Source: Alkalihalobacillus sp. TS-13
GTDB taxonomy: Bacteria > Bacillota > Bacilli > Bacillales > Fictibacillaceae
Assembly (NCBI RefSeq): GCF_019720915.1
Contig: NZ_JAHKSI010000004.1
Span: forward strand, 62,001 to 126,000
Direction: 5' to 3'
DNA length: 64,000 nt
Positions 53,174 to 62,713 of the stretch are shown here, piece after piece. The notes below the pieces were generated by a model, which ran no database searches, was not told the origin of the DNA, and saw nothing but the letters and a program-made list of their open reading frames with translations. The translations under genes were made by a program, and so were the position numbers. How positions within the stretch are numbered: position 1 is the stretch's first letter; each line of letters opens with the position of its first letter.

Positions 53174-54799
53174 TCAAACGCTCAGAATTCGCGGTTCAAT
53201 ATGAAAGGCTTTTGCCGGCACAGGAACCCCATAAGTCCTTAGCTGCTGGGCACGTGCAATGATCGCTGCCCCTTCCATCAGGTTAAGAGCCACTTGAACC
53301 ACATTCCGTTTTGATGGTTCTGCAAGAAATGAATTGGCCGTCCATGCATTAAACGCTCCCATCGAAGGTCCGCACCAGACTTGGTAATCCATTTTCCTCT
53401 CGGTAACACCCTGGATCGCCCAACGGCTTGCATTTCCCAAATACCATCTGAAAATTAACGCCATGCGATGTTTCGGATCATTTTTGGCCCTTTCAAGCTG
53501 AGACGGATCGCGCTTCATGAAAAATTGTTCGGTTTCCAACCAAATTTGTTGAAGAGAGGCTTTAAAAATGTCCCGCTCCAATTTTGCGATTTGATCAGCT
53601 GGGATTTCCTCCAAGGACCTATACTTTCGGTACAATTCATACAGTTGAAGACCTCGAGAGCTGAACATCGTTCCCCTTTTTAAAACCTGTACTTTCACGC
53701 CTTGCTCAAACATGTCCGCCGAAGGCGCCATGATAACATCGGCAAGGTCCGCTTCAGCCAATGCTTGTTTGCCCTCCGCTGACAAACCGGACTCGACACA
53801 TGCCTGATTGATTGATCCGGTGACGATATAGGCCGCACCAAGAGCAAAGGCAGCCGCAGCACTACCGGGAGTGGCGATGCCTCCCGCAGCACCGATTCGA
53901 ATAGATCGATTGTATGAGTATGTTCGCAACAATTCGTCTCGTAACCCTACTATTGTAGGGAACAAGGTCGTCAATGAACGATTGTCGGTATGGCCTCCGG
54001 AATCGGCCTCAACGGTTATATCTTCCGAAAGAGGAATAAACTGGGACAACTCGGCCTCCTGCCGCGTCAATTTTCCCTGTTGAACAAGAGCAGCGACCGG
54101 CGCCGACGGTGCCGGGGACATAAACTGCCTGGCTACTTCTGGCCTCGATATCTTCGCGAACAAGTGGTTTGTTCGTCTAATTCGTCCCGACGAATCGCGA
54201 TAAAGTCCGTGGCAGGCATATCTCACTATATTAGGCGTTACCCCCATGAAAGCCGAGGCGGAAACCCTGCTCACTCCCCGACGTATGTAAAGATCCACAA
54301 TCGCTTCTTCTAATATCGGTTCATTTGGACTATGAATCAAATTCATGCCCCAAGATAAACGATGCTCGGAGAGCGCTGCCTCCAGCTCCTCAATTGCCTG
54401 TTCAATATGCTGTGGAGAAAGCCCGGCTGAACCGAAAAATCCTATCATACCGGCTTTTGCCATTGCAATGACCATGCGTGTGGTCGCGATGCCGTTGGCC
54501 ATTTCTCCTGTAATATATGGAAACCTAGTCTTATGCACGCCGAGAAATTCGCGATCCCCCAACCATTCCGGATACATCGCCGGTAATGTGGCAAGAAGCG
54601 GGTAAGAAGTCGGTTTCTTGCTCAATTCCCCCCCGCGGGAGATCCCAAGGTATCCTGAACGTTCATTAAAAATAATATGAATCGGTTCACGGATATTCAC
54701 TATTTGTTCCGCGATATCCTTTGCCTCAAATGCGGGCAGTTCTTCCCTAGGGGTCCAATAACCGATATGATGCAGACTTGAACTGTTCATCTCGTTCAC
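53174..54799 (-). CDS. pfaD-like: PfaD-like trans-acting enoyl reductase
   Basis: The 541-residue protein is full length for PfaD, the FMN-dependent (2-nitropropane-dioxygenase-like TIM barrel) enoyl reductase of polyunsaturated fatty acid synthases. Family segments visible include FGSAGLSPQHIEQAIEELEA, DITVEADSGGHTDNRSL (flavin site with His), GAAGGIATPGSAAAAFALGA and ANDPKHRMALIFRWYLG-like NDPKHRMALIFRWYLGNASR. It acts in trans to saturate the double bond after each or some elongation cycles. It starts 20 bases after the large synthase gene. Confidence 0.93.
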   Translation of the reverse strand: MNEMNSSSLHHIGYWTPREELPAFEAKDIAEQIVNIREPIHIIFNERSGYLGISRGGELSKKPTSYPLLATLPAMYPEWLGDREFLGVHKTRFPYITGEMANGIATTRMVIAMAKAGMIGFFGSAGLSPQHIEQAIEELEAALSEHRLSWGMNLIHSPNEPILEEAIVDLYIRRGVSRVSASAFMGVTPNIVRYACHGLYRDSSGRIRRTNHLFAKISRPEVARQFMSPAPSAPVAALVQQGKLTRQEAELSQFIPLSEDITVEADSGGHTDNRSLTTLFPTIVGLRDELLRTYSYNRSIRIGAAGGIATPGSAAAAFALGAAYIVTGSINQACVESGLSAEGKQALAEADLADVIMAPSADMFEQGVKVQVLKRGTMFSSRGLQLYELYRKYRSLEEIPADQIAKLERDIFKASLQQIWLETEQFFMKRDPSQLERAKNDPKHRMALIFRWYLGNASRWAIQGVTERKMDYQVWCGPSMGAFNAWTANSFLAEPSKRNVVQVALNLMEGAAIIARAQQLRTYGVPVPAKAFHIEPRILSV

Positions 54800-54818
54800 T
54801 TCCCGTCTATTCAGTCTA

Positions 54819-57800
54819 TCAATTCCATACTAACCTGAGACCCAATCTTCGACAATAAAAAGCTTTCGTTCCATCCACGCTAATCGTTACGGTTGAATAT
54901 AGCTTCGGATATGCACCTCCTTGTATTTCTTCCACGAACACTTCAAAAACGATTGTCCGGCAGGTGGGAGTAATTTGTTTGATAAACTGCAATTGATATG
55001 TTTTTTCCGGAATCAATTCAAATCGATACCCATCTTTGTCCAAAGTGAATCCCATGGCTGCCATATAAAAGGACATGGCCTGCAGACAACCTTCTAACAT
55101 CAACGTTCCAGGCATAAGTGGATCATTTTTAAAATGGCAAGAAAAAAACCAATCGTCTGGCCTAATCTTTTTCTCCGCTTGGAGGTATCCACTTCCTGAT
55201 GGTCCGCCCCTAGGATCGAAACAAGGTACTTCCTCGATGATCATCATTTTTCCGGATTGAATTGTAGGTGTACATATGTGTGTTCGTGTTGATTCAAAAC
55301 CTTTACCAAAACAACCGTAAGCATCACCTTGGGAAAATTGAATCACTTGTTGATTTGAGAAAGAACGAGATACCCAAGGCACGATAGGGTGATCTAATTT
55401 TGCATTAGGGCGTGGAACTGGAACTAATTGTTCCTGTGTCAATAATTGGGTGGCAGCCAATTCTTCATCAGTAAAAAATCCGGCTTTTGCATTGTGAATG
55501 CTTAACCGTTTTTTACCGTTCACATAACAGTCATAGTGAAAGATGAATAGGCGAGTATCTCCATGTTTTACATGTTTGTCTATCGTGGTATGATAAGTCA
55601 GTGTATCCCCAGATTTCGGCAATGAATCATAGAATTTCACATCACCTCCCAAAAATCGATAAACTCGTTTCCCGCGATTTTCAAAATCGATTCCTAACCA
55701 TGAAATAAGCAAATTATTCGCCTGACCAGCTTCAATCATAATTCCAATCGGCATGTACCCCTGATGTAAATACCATGAATTCTCTGTTACATTAGTTTCG
55801 GAATAAATCGATCCACCGTTTAAGGAACCCGCTTTTCCTTCCATCGATAAAATCCTATCTATAAGAAGCAGGGGAGGTTGCGGCAAACGCACTTGCCTAG
55901 TGTAATGGTCTTGCTGCTTGAATCGTTCGCCAAATACATCAGAGATCTGGCCTGATGCAAAAATCTCCAGGTCCCGACGAGTAAAGATCGGTTTCTTTCC
56001 TTCTTTCCGTCGGGTAGCGGAAATGGCAATCCCGTTGAGAGACTTAAAAACGGTAGCATTGGCATGCTGTTGGGTTTGAATATACTTTCTGTTTAACTCT
56101 CCCATGCTAACTATAAATTCTTGATGCGCCCGGGTTATCCGTTTATAGTAGTCCAATACGACCTCACGAGTGAGCATCCAACGCTCAATATTGTTCTTCG
56201 GCCATTTCGAGTCGACCGATCGCTCTGACATCTTCGGAAGACTGAGGGGCTCTTCCAGGATTTGATGACCTGATGTTGGGACTTCCATCTCTTCCTTTAC
56301 TGGAAAATGAGCGTTGAAGCTCAATCGTTCAAAGTATTCCCCCTGCCTAGAGCCACTTATCAATCGGTCGGAAATCGATTTATACGGTACTGTTATATCG
56401 CAAACCGCAAACTGAGCAAAAATCTCGAAAAGGTGCTGTATAAATGGTATTCCGGGACGATCAAGGGGAATTACGACATGTTCCCGATCCCCTAATATCT
56501 CCCGAACCCATTGGCTGCATAAGTCCCGAGGGCCATGTTCGATAAAGATGCGTACCCCGTCTTCATAAGCTTTCTCTATTAATCGAGGATAATCGACCAT
56601 TTTTGTCGCCATCCCTAGTAAAGCGTCGGCGCAACGTTGTTGGTCGGGCTCGTAATAAGAATAGGTGTCGACCGTATAGAAACGTATCCCTCTCTTATCG
56701 TTTACCGGACGGCAATGAATGTTTCTCCACTGGTCCCTAACTTCGTTTACTTCCGGGCAGTGAATGACGAAATCAAAATTAAGCGGAATTCCGAGATGGA
56801 CGCCGATCTTTTCAACAACTCGTTCGCATGCGCTTCTATCTCCTCCAATTATACAATCATTCTTCGTGTGAATAATCGTCTGATGTACAAGCGGTTCTTC
56901 TGCCAATGCGGCTTGTACTTGTTCCACTGGGGCAATGATTCGCCAATTGGTCCATTTAGGCTGCTGTTGTCCCCAAGCTTTCTGTAAAACTCGATATTCA
57001 TCGCTTAATTCAGCGATCATCCCTCTAACATCGTGATACATTCTCGTCCAATCTGACCATACATCCAAAGCAAACAACCCGTTAGATTCCCCGGCGGACA
57101 ATCCGATTACCGCTTGTGGCTCCAACCCGAGAATCTCTTGAGAGAAAAGAGCCTGAATTTGAGTATAAAAGGAGGTGGCCATCAACTTGTCTAACACGTC
57201 TGGTTCTGACTGTTGTCCGTATATCCATTCCGTAAATTTTCCCAGATTGCCAATTCGTTTTTGCATTTTTACGGCAAGTTCAGGGAAAGCCGCAAGCAGC
57301 TCTTTCCCCATCATGCGGTAGCACGCGGCACCACCCGTAAAGAGAAAACCCATCTCACCTGCTATCGGTTTCTCGCTATAAAAAATTCCTTTCCCTATTT
57401 TGGTAACGCCTGAAACATGTTCATTCTTGCGAAGAAATTGTTCCGCTTCACTCCGTCGCTTGTTTCGTTCGGCTTCATCTTTGGCAATGATGGCTAATCG
57501 AAACGTACCTGTTTCCTTTTCCCTGTTTTCCCTTGCGGTAAGTAGTACTTCTTCACGGCTAGCTCCGGCATAGACATAAAGCTTTGGAACTGGACCATTT
57601 ATGAAGGAACTGGTGGATACCTTATGTTCTTGGATGGCTGTGGTAATCTCTCCGCAACGGAGCGTTATCGTCCGGCATTGTGTGAATGGAAACCACGGTT
57701 GCATCTCGATTCCGTTCAAGATTCGGGGAAGCATCTTATAATGGCAGCAAAGGACGGCAGAAGCAAAATGCAATAATCCCGATGCGGCATGGGCATGACC

Positions 57801-59840
57801 AAATAAAGGCGTCAAATCGCCCAACGAAACCTCCGATTCGTTGCGGGTTTCGTTATCGTGCGGGAGAACTGCATAGATGGTGTCTTTTTCGCGAACCGCA
57901 TCTTCCAGCCGTTTAAGAACCATGACGACAGCGGCATCAGACGCTTGCCGCTTTTTTGAAGGAAGAAACTTTGCTGCCGCCTGTTGATGAATGGGTTCGC
58001 AGCATAGATCCACAGCACCTACGACAGCCATATCGATTTCCCTTGCTAGCAGAGAGTGACTCGCAAGTTCAATTGCTCTTAAACCTGAGTTTTCTTCGTT
58101 TGACACCGTAAAACTGGCGCCTGAAAATTTGTATTGATGGTTTATTCGATTGGCGCAAAGATTCGGAATACAACCAATAGCTTCCGCCGTTACCAAGTTG
58201 TAATTCTCTCCAGACCTGAGTGCCGCCGTATAACGCGCAACTTCCGGGTCGCACTGCGTTCCGATTAGAACACTTGTCCTCTCCGAATCCCATTGATTGA
58301 CTTCATTCAATGCTTCACTCGCCGTACTGAGAATCAGAATCTGCTGCGGTAATGTATGCTCTAGGTCTTTAGGGGGGAACCGAAGGTCTTTTTTCGGAAG
58401 TTTTACGAACTTCATTTTTTTTCCAAACGTTTTTTTGTTGAATAATAGTTCGATAAAATCTCGCTTCCCTTGCATCTCGCCGACAGTCAGCCCCACACCA
58501 ACCACGGCAAGCTTCCCTTTGGGGGAGTTGCTCGAGACGGAAAATGTAGAGGTATGAGCTTGTCCCGCCCATTCTTCCACGATCATATGGGCGTTGACTC
58601 CTCCGAACCCAAAGGAGTTTATGGCTGCCATGCGAGTGCTTTTCACTTCCCAAGGTTCTGCTTCGGTTAGGACACGGAACATTGAAACATCTGTAACGTT
58701 TTCCTTATTATTCAAATGAATCGTTGCCGGACGAATTTTATCCTTCATTGCTCCCAAAACCTTGAATACCCCGCTCATTCCAGCTGCTGTTACAAGATGT
58801 CCGATATTGGATTTCACAGAACCGATCGGGAGATCATCCATATTCAAAAAAGTCTTACTCATGGAAGAAATTTCAGTAGGGTCTCCCAAGGGTGTTCCCG
58901 TGGCATGGCATTCAATCAACGAAATTGATGAAGGTGATATTCCAGATGCCGCGTATGCTCTTTTCATGGCAAGAAGTTGGCCTTCCCGGGAGGGAGCAAG
59001 CAATCCTCGTTTACCTCCGTCATTGGATAAACCAATTCCCCGTATGACTCCTAAAATCCGATCTCCCGCCTTTTTTGCATCGTCGAGACGTTTGAGTACG
59101 ATAAACCCTGCCCCCTCTGATGGAATGAGACCATCCGCCGCTTTATGAAAAGGACGGCTCTGACCGCTAGGACTAATTGCTTGAAACCCTTTAAATACTG
59201 TATGTAAAATGAGCGGATCGGCTCCATTCACCGCCCCCGCCAACATGACATCCGCTGAGCCGTCCTGAAGACGATCACATGCCAGTTTAATGGCATAAAG
59301 AGAAGAAGCACAAGCCGCATCGATAGCAAAGCCGCCGCCCTTCAGTCCCAGAGCCTGAGCGATAATTTGTGCAGGCACCCCGGACATGAAACGATTTCGA
59401 GGATCAGGCTTCACCTTGTTATACCAAACACCTTCCGCAAATTGTGACAATGACCGGGAAGGCACCGATAAGTTACCGAAGATGACCCCGGCTCTCAGAG
59501 AATCAAGTACATCACCCAGCCCGGCATCTCGCATCGCTTCCTGAGCCGCATACAGCGTCCATAATACAAACGGATCCCATTTCAGCAATTGTTCGGAATC
59601 AATAGCGAATCCTTCTGGACGAAAGATGTGTTCAAATCCCCGTATGTATCCCCCACGGTGATGAAATTGCCGGTCGGTCTCAAGTTTATTCATCAAATGG
59701 GGAGTTAATCGAAAATCGGATTCATCTCCGCCGGTAATGAAATCCTTCTTCTCTTTTACCCCGTGCCAAAATTGTTCTGGGGTAAAAGCTCCAGGAAACA
59801 CGCAACCTTGTCCAGTAATCGCTATGGGTGAAAAATCCAT
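54819..59840 (-). CDS. pfaC-like: PfaC-like multidomain synthase: KS - CLF - AT - DH - DH
   Basis: The 1673-residue protein has a ketosynthase with triad Cys177 (DAACASS), His312 (HATGTPLGDP) and His348 (KSNIGHL). A second KS-like domain (about 445-760) has SNEENSG where the Cys belongs, so it is a chain-length factor. Next comes an acyltransferase-like domain (about 830-1150: FLFTGGAACYRMMG; GLSAGES near 910). Two FabA-type dehydratase hot-dog domains follow (about 1315-1480 and 1500-1670), with active-site segments WYLHQGYMPIG and CHFKNDPLMPGTLMLEG. PfaC normally has KS-CLF-DH-DH; the AT in the middle looks like a PfaB fusion. GGGGGAG precedes the ATG. Confidence 0.92.
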   Translation of the reverse strand: MDFSPIAITGQGCVFPGAFTPEQFWHGVKEKKDFITGGDESDFRLTPHLMNKLETDRQFHHRGGYIRGFEHIFRPEGFAIDSEQLLKWDPFVLWTLYAAQEAMRDAGLGDVLDSLRAGVIFGNLSVPSRSLSQFAEGVWYNKVKPDPRNRFMSGVPAQIIAQALGLKGGGFAIDAACASSLYAIKLACDRLQDGSADVMLAGAVNGADPLILHTVFKGFQAISPSGQSRPFHKAADGLIPSEGAGFIVLKRLDDAKKAGDRILGVIRGIGLSNDGGKRGLLAPSREGQLLAMKRAYAASGISPSSISLIECHATGTPLGDPTEISSMSKTFLNMDDLPIGSVKSNIGHLVTAAGMSGVFKVLGAMKDKIRPATIHLNNKENVTDVSMFRVLTEAEPWEVKSTRMAAINSFGFGGVNAHMIVEEWAGQAHTSTFSVSSNSPKGKLAVVGVGLTVGEMQGKRDFIELLFNKKTFGKKMKFVKLPKKDLRFPPKDLEHTLPQQILILSTASEALNEVNQWDSERTSVLIGTQCDPEVARYTAALRSGENYNLVTAEAIGCIPNLCANRINHQYKFSGASFTVSNEENSGLRAIELASHSLLAREIDMAVVGAVDLCCEPIHQQAAAKFLPSKKRQASDAAVVMVLKRLEDAVREKDTIYAVLPHDNETRNESEVSLGDLTPLFGHAHAASGLLHFASAVLCCHYKMLPRILNGIEMQPWFPFTQCRTITLRCGEITTAIQEHKVSTSSFINGPVPKLYVYAGASREEVLLTARENREKETGTFRLAIIAKDEAERNKRRSEAEQFLRKNEHVSGVTKIGKGIFYSEKPIAGEMGFLFTGGAACYRMMGKELLAAFPELAVKMQKRIGNLGKFTEWIYGQQSEPDVLDKLMATSFYTQIQALFSQEILGLEPQAVIGLSAGESNGLFALDVWSDWTRMYHDVRGMIAELSDEYRVLQKAWGQQQPKWTNWRIIAPVEQVQAALAEEPLVHQTIIHTKNDCIIGGDRSACERVVEKIGVHLGIPLNFDFVIHCPEVNEVRDQWRNIHCRPVNDKRGIRFYTVDTYSYYEPDQQRCADALLGMATKMVDYPRLIEKAYEDGVRIFIEHGPRDLCSQWVREILGDREHVVIPLDRPGIPFIQHLFEIFAQFAVCDITVPYKSISDRLISGSRQGEYFERLSFNAHFPVKEEMEVPTSGHQILEEPLSLPKMSERSVDSKWPKNNIERWMLTREVVLDYYKRITRAHQEFIVSMGELNRKYIQTQQHANATVFKSLNGIAISATRRKEGKKPIFTRRDLEIFASGQISDVFGERFKQQDHYTRQVRLPQPPLLLIDRILSMEGKAGSLNGGSIYSETNVTENSWYLHQGYMPIGIMIEAGQANNLLISWLGIDFENRGKRVYRFLGGDVKFYDSLPKSGDTLTYHTTIDKHVKHGDTRLFIFHYDCYVNGKKRLSIHNAKAGFFTDEELAATQLLTQEQLVPVPRPNAKLDHPIVPWVSRSFSNQQVIQFSQGDAYGCFGKGFESTRTHICTPTIQSGKMMIIEEVPCFDPRGGPSGSGYLQAEKKIRPDDWFFSCHFKNDPLMPGTLMLEGCLQAMSFYMAAMGFTLDKDGYRFELIPEKTYQLQFIKQITPTCRTIVFEVFVEEIQGGAYPKLYSTVTISVDGTKAFYCRRLGLRLVWN

Positions 59841-60440
59841 GTTCGCTCCCCCTGTATAACAAATTTTAAATCTACGATTGATGTTTCTTGCCAGTTTACT
59901 TTGCTTTTGGAAAAGTAAAGTTTCGGTTTACAGCAGGCACCCGGCGTTGAGGAACCTAGACTAAAAAACTTGAAGAAAGCCCACTTTAAAATGGATGAGA
60001 CCAATCCCTAGGTTGCCTCGGGGATTGACGACGGGTTCCGTTTTGGGCGGTTTCCCAAATTCTTGACTCTCACGGAACAACATCTTGCATTTGAACGGTT
60101 AACCAGGCAATCGTTATCCCCGGTATGACCTAGTTAAGACAACCAATCAGGTCCGTAGACTCGAACCTGATTACCGACGCTTACTACCACAAGAAATATC
60201 ATGAAGTCTCAAAGCATCAACAACATGAAAATTGGTGCGCCTGATTGATATGCTGCTCGGCAACGATCAATTTATGCACCGAGATGATGCAATCAGATAA
60301 GCTCTTCATCGATAATTTTTGTAAAACACTGACGGGTTCCTTTAATTCGATCTTTTGCAGACAAACAGCCAAATGAATTTCCAATTTGCTTGTTTTTAAC
60401 CTTGACATATCATAGTATCATAGGACTTTGAACAAACGAT
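59841..60440 (-). other. Structured 600-bp gap inside the synthase cluster
   Basis: Between the two synthase genes lie two inverted repeats: CAATCCC with GGGGATTG (about 60002-60027) and AATCAGGT with ACCTGATT (about 60144-60171). These could be a terminator and a regulatory structure, so the downstream genes may have their own promoter. A 63-codon frame lies at 60217-60408. Confidence 0.45.
60217..60408 (-). CDS. Possible small protein within the synthase cluster
   Basis: The frame gives MSRLKTSKLEIHLAVCLQKI, KEPVSVLQKLSMKSLSDCII and VHKLIVAEQHINQAHQFSCC. It is helical, with codon use like its neighbours. No good ribosome binding site precedes the ATG and no family is recognised. It could be a real small component or chance. 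Confidence 0.3.
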   Translation of the reverse strand: MSRLKTSKLEIHLAVCLQKIELKEPVSVLQKLSMKSLSDCIISVHKLIVAEQHINQAHQFSCC

Positions 60441-62669
60441 TTAAATTTCGAACGAGTACATCTCCACCCCATACAGAATGGAACAAATATTTCTTTCCTG
60501 TGTTAAAAAATAGATATCCGATCGGCTCTGGAAACTACCCACCGCTTTACTTCGAACATAACATGAAACAGGTACTGATCCCTTCCAATCTGTTACCGGA
60601 ATAAAAGATTCAATCCTTGTCGGAAGTGTTATTTTTCCTAGATAACGTAATCCCCACAAATAAACGAGCTGAAGCCCACCGTCAAAAGTTAATGGATCAA
60701 GCAGCGTGCTGGGTAGGTAAGCACTCCCCCAATGCATATGCGCAATTCTTAAAAGTTCAGCGGATACTCCTTCCTGCGAAAAACCGTGCAGTTTATCAAT
60801 CGCCTGAAATTCGGGACCGTGAAACAGATGCTCCCGATACATGTCTGCAACCGCATCATCTTCTGACGGTTGCAATTGTATTTCTGGTACGGTTACGGTA
60901 GTCCCGGCAGTCGAAGAAACCATATCTGCACGTGCCGTATAATACGTTACGCCATGTTCATCCTGCAGACTCAAGTTGAGAACGGTTGTCCCTGACTGGT
61001 ACGTTTCTTTGACCTTAGCGGTAAAAAGGTATGTTTTCGTTCCCCATTCTTCCAGCCGAATGCCTTTTAACACTTTCAAATCATGGCAGCCGGAGAGATA
61101 CAAATCAGGACAACAGGATCGGGCCGCTTTCACGAACCAATCTAACACAAGTACAATAGGGATCAACGGAGTATCTCCGAATGAATGGTCCCGTAAAAAT
61201 GGGTAAGTACCCTGGTCGACCAATACATCCATCTTCCATTCTCTGCCCGATACGATACCTGATCTTCCTCCGGTGGCAACAATTTCGATATCATCCTGCG
61301 ATCCTTTCAACAATTCCTCCGCAAAAAATGCAGCTCCCTCATGCGGCGGTAGCAACGGAATGCCCCGTTGTTCAAAATGACCTTTGAGCTCCGACGTAAC
61401 CATTCCGCCGTCCCACGGTCCCCAGTTGAAAGATTTCACGATACAATCACTGCCTCTTCGTGAGGCTTCCGTTGCTGCCACTTTGTTCAGTATCTCATTG
61501 GCCATTGCGTAATCGCATTGACCGTAATTTCCGGTGCGTGCCGCTATCGAGGAAAACAGGCATATCAAGTGAATAGGATCGTTTCGAGTGACATAGAGCA
61601 AATTCCATAAACCGCTTACCTTCGTTTGAAACACACGTTCAAACTGCTCGTCCGTCTTTTCCGCAATAAGCCTGTCTGCCAATAGACCGGCCCCGTGAAC
61701 AATGCCCGATATCGGCCCCCATTCTTGCCGCACCTGATTGAATACTTTCTCCAACCCTTTGAGTTCCTGGACGTCCAACGAAATATATCGCGCGAAAGAT
61801 CCCGCCTTTTCCAACCTCCGGATCGTTTCCTTAATTTCTCTGGTAGACATAATCGACCGGACTTGTTTTGTCAATTCAGCAGGAGTCCATGCCTTGCCCG
61901 TCTTCTTGCTTTCGGCCAACAAGACGGCTTTTAACTCGGCGTCCGTGTTCAACCCCTCGCAAAAAGGGGGTTCTTGGCGAATCACGGATCGACCGAGAAG
62001 AACGAATCGCAGCTTCGCTTTTTGCGCCAACGCCACCAACGCTTCAGCCGTAACTCCCTTGGCTCCTCCCGACACGACAAGAACGGAATCGTCTTCGATG
62101 TACCGTTCGACTTGACCGAGAGCGGATTCCCTCACGCTTAATGTGACTCTCTCTCCCCTCTCGGGGATACCAACTTCCAACTCGCTGCCGCCATGGAACA
62201 ATTCTGTTACAATTAACTCGGCAATCTCTTCTGCGGATCGTTTTCCTCGCTCAATGTCAAGCGCTTTCGATTGCGTATCTTCCCATTCCAGATTTGCCGT
62301 TTTCGCCAATCCCGTTAAACCTGACAGCCAAGCTTGCTGCTCCGATTGTCCCGACAGTCCGAAGTCGCCGCTCGTATCCTGAACGGTAACGAAGAAGCTG
62401 CTGCCCGGTGATTTTGTGTTCACAAATGTGCGTGCCATGCGAAACGCCTCGCGATTGATGTCAAGCGCCTCTTCGATGGACCCGATTTTTTTCAAGCCGC
62501 CCAAATAGATCACTCCGCCCGCCCCTTCACGAAGAGAGGCTGTCGCTTCAGCGTCGATCCCTCGCTTCTTCAACTTCTTCGCTGTATATTCTGCTATCCC
62601 CGTTCCCTCGTCGATAATGGCTATGCATCCTTTAACCCCGATTAAACCGGATAAAGCAAATCCGTTCAT
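60441..62669 (-). CDS. pfaA-like: PfaA-like C-terminal part: ketoreductase and PS-DH (out of frame with the ACP part)
   Basis: The 742 residues hold a ketoreductase (NADPH motif SGGAKGVTAEA near 200; catalytic FSSIAARTGNYGQCDYAMAN near 372-392) and a C-terminal product-template/PS-DH hot-dog domain (RDHSFGDTPLIPIV with His near 496; LLDPLTFDGGLQL with Asp near 685). This is the end of PfaA-type synthases. There is no ribosome binding site before the ATG. Shifting one base at the ten-A run upstream makes the frame continuous with the ACP part through LKTEIRRYTVATIPSG. It therefore probably belongs to one polypeptide with the upstream reading frame. Confidence 0.88.
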   Translation of the reverse strand: MNGFALSGLIGVKGCIAIIDEGTGIAEYTAKKLKKRGIDAEATASLREGAGGVIYLGGLKKIGSIEEALDINREAFRMARTFVNTKSPGSSFFVTVQDTSGDFGLSGQSEQQAWLSGLTGLAKTANLEWEDTQSKALDIERGKRSAEEIAELIVTELFHGGSELEVGIPERGERVTLSVRESALGQVERYIEDDSVLVVSGGAKGVTAEALVALAQKAKLRFVLLGRSVIRQEPPFCEGLNTDAELKAVLLAESKKTGKAWTPAELTKQVRSIMSTREIKETIRRLEKAGSFARYISLDVQELKGLEKVFNQVRQEWGPISGIVHGAGLLADRLIAEKTDEQFERVFQTKVSGLWNLLYVTRNDPIHLICLFSSIAARTGNYGQCDYAMANEILNKVAATEASRRGSDCIVKSFNWGPWDGGMVTSELKGHFEQRGIPLLPPHEGAAFFAEELLKGSQDDIEIVATGGRSGIVSGREWKMDVLVDQGTYPFLRDHSFGDTPLIPIVLVLDWFVKAARSCCPDLYLSGCHDLKVLKGIRLEEWGTKTYLFTAKVKETYQSGTTVLNLSLQDEHGVTYYTARADMVSSTAGTTVTVPEIQLQPSEDDAVADMYREHLFHGPEFQAIDKLHGFSQEGVSAELLRIAHMHWGSAYLPSTLLDPLTFDGGLQLVYLWGLRYLGKITLPTRIESFIPVTDWKGSVPVSCYVRSKAVGSFQSRSDIYFLTQERNICSILYGVEMYSFEI

Positions 62670-62713
62670 CCCAGAAGGAATCGTTGCAACCGTATAGCGT
62701 CGAATCTCAGTCT

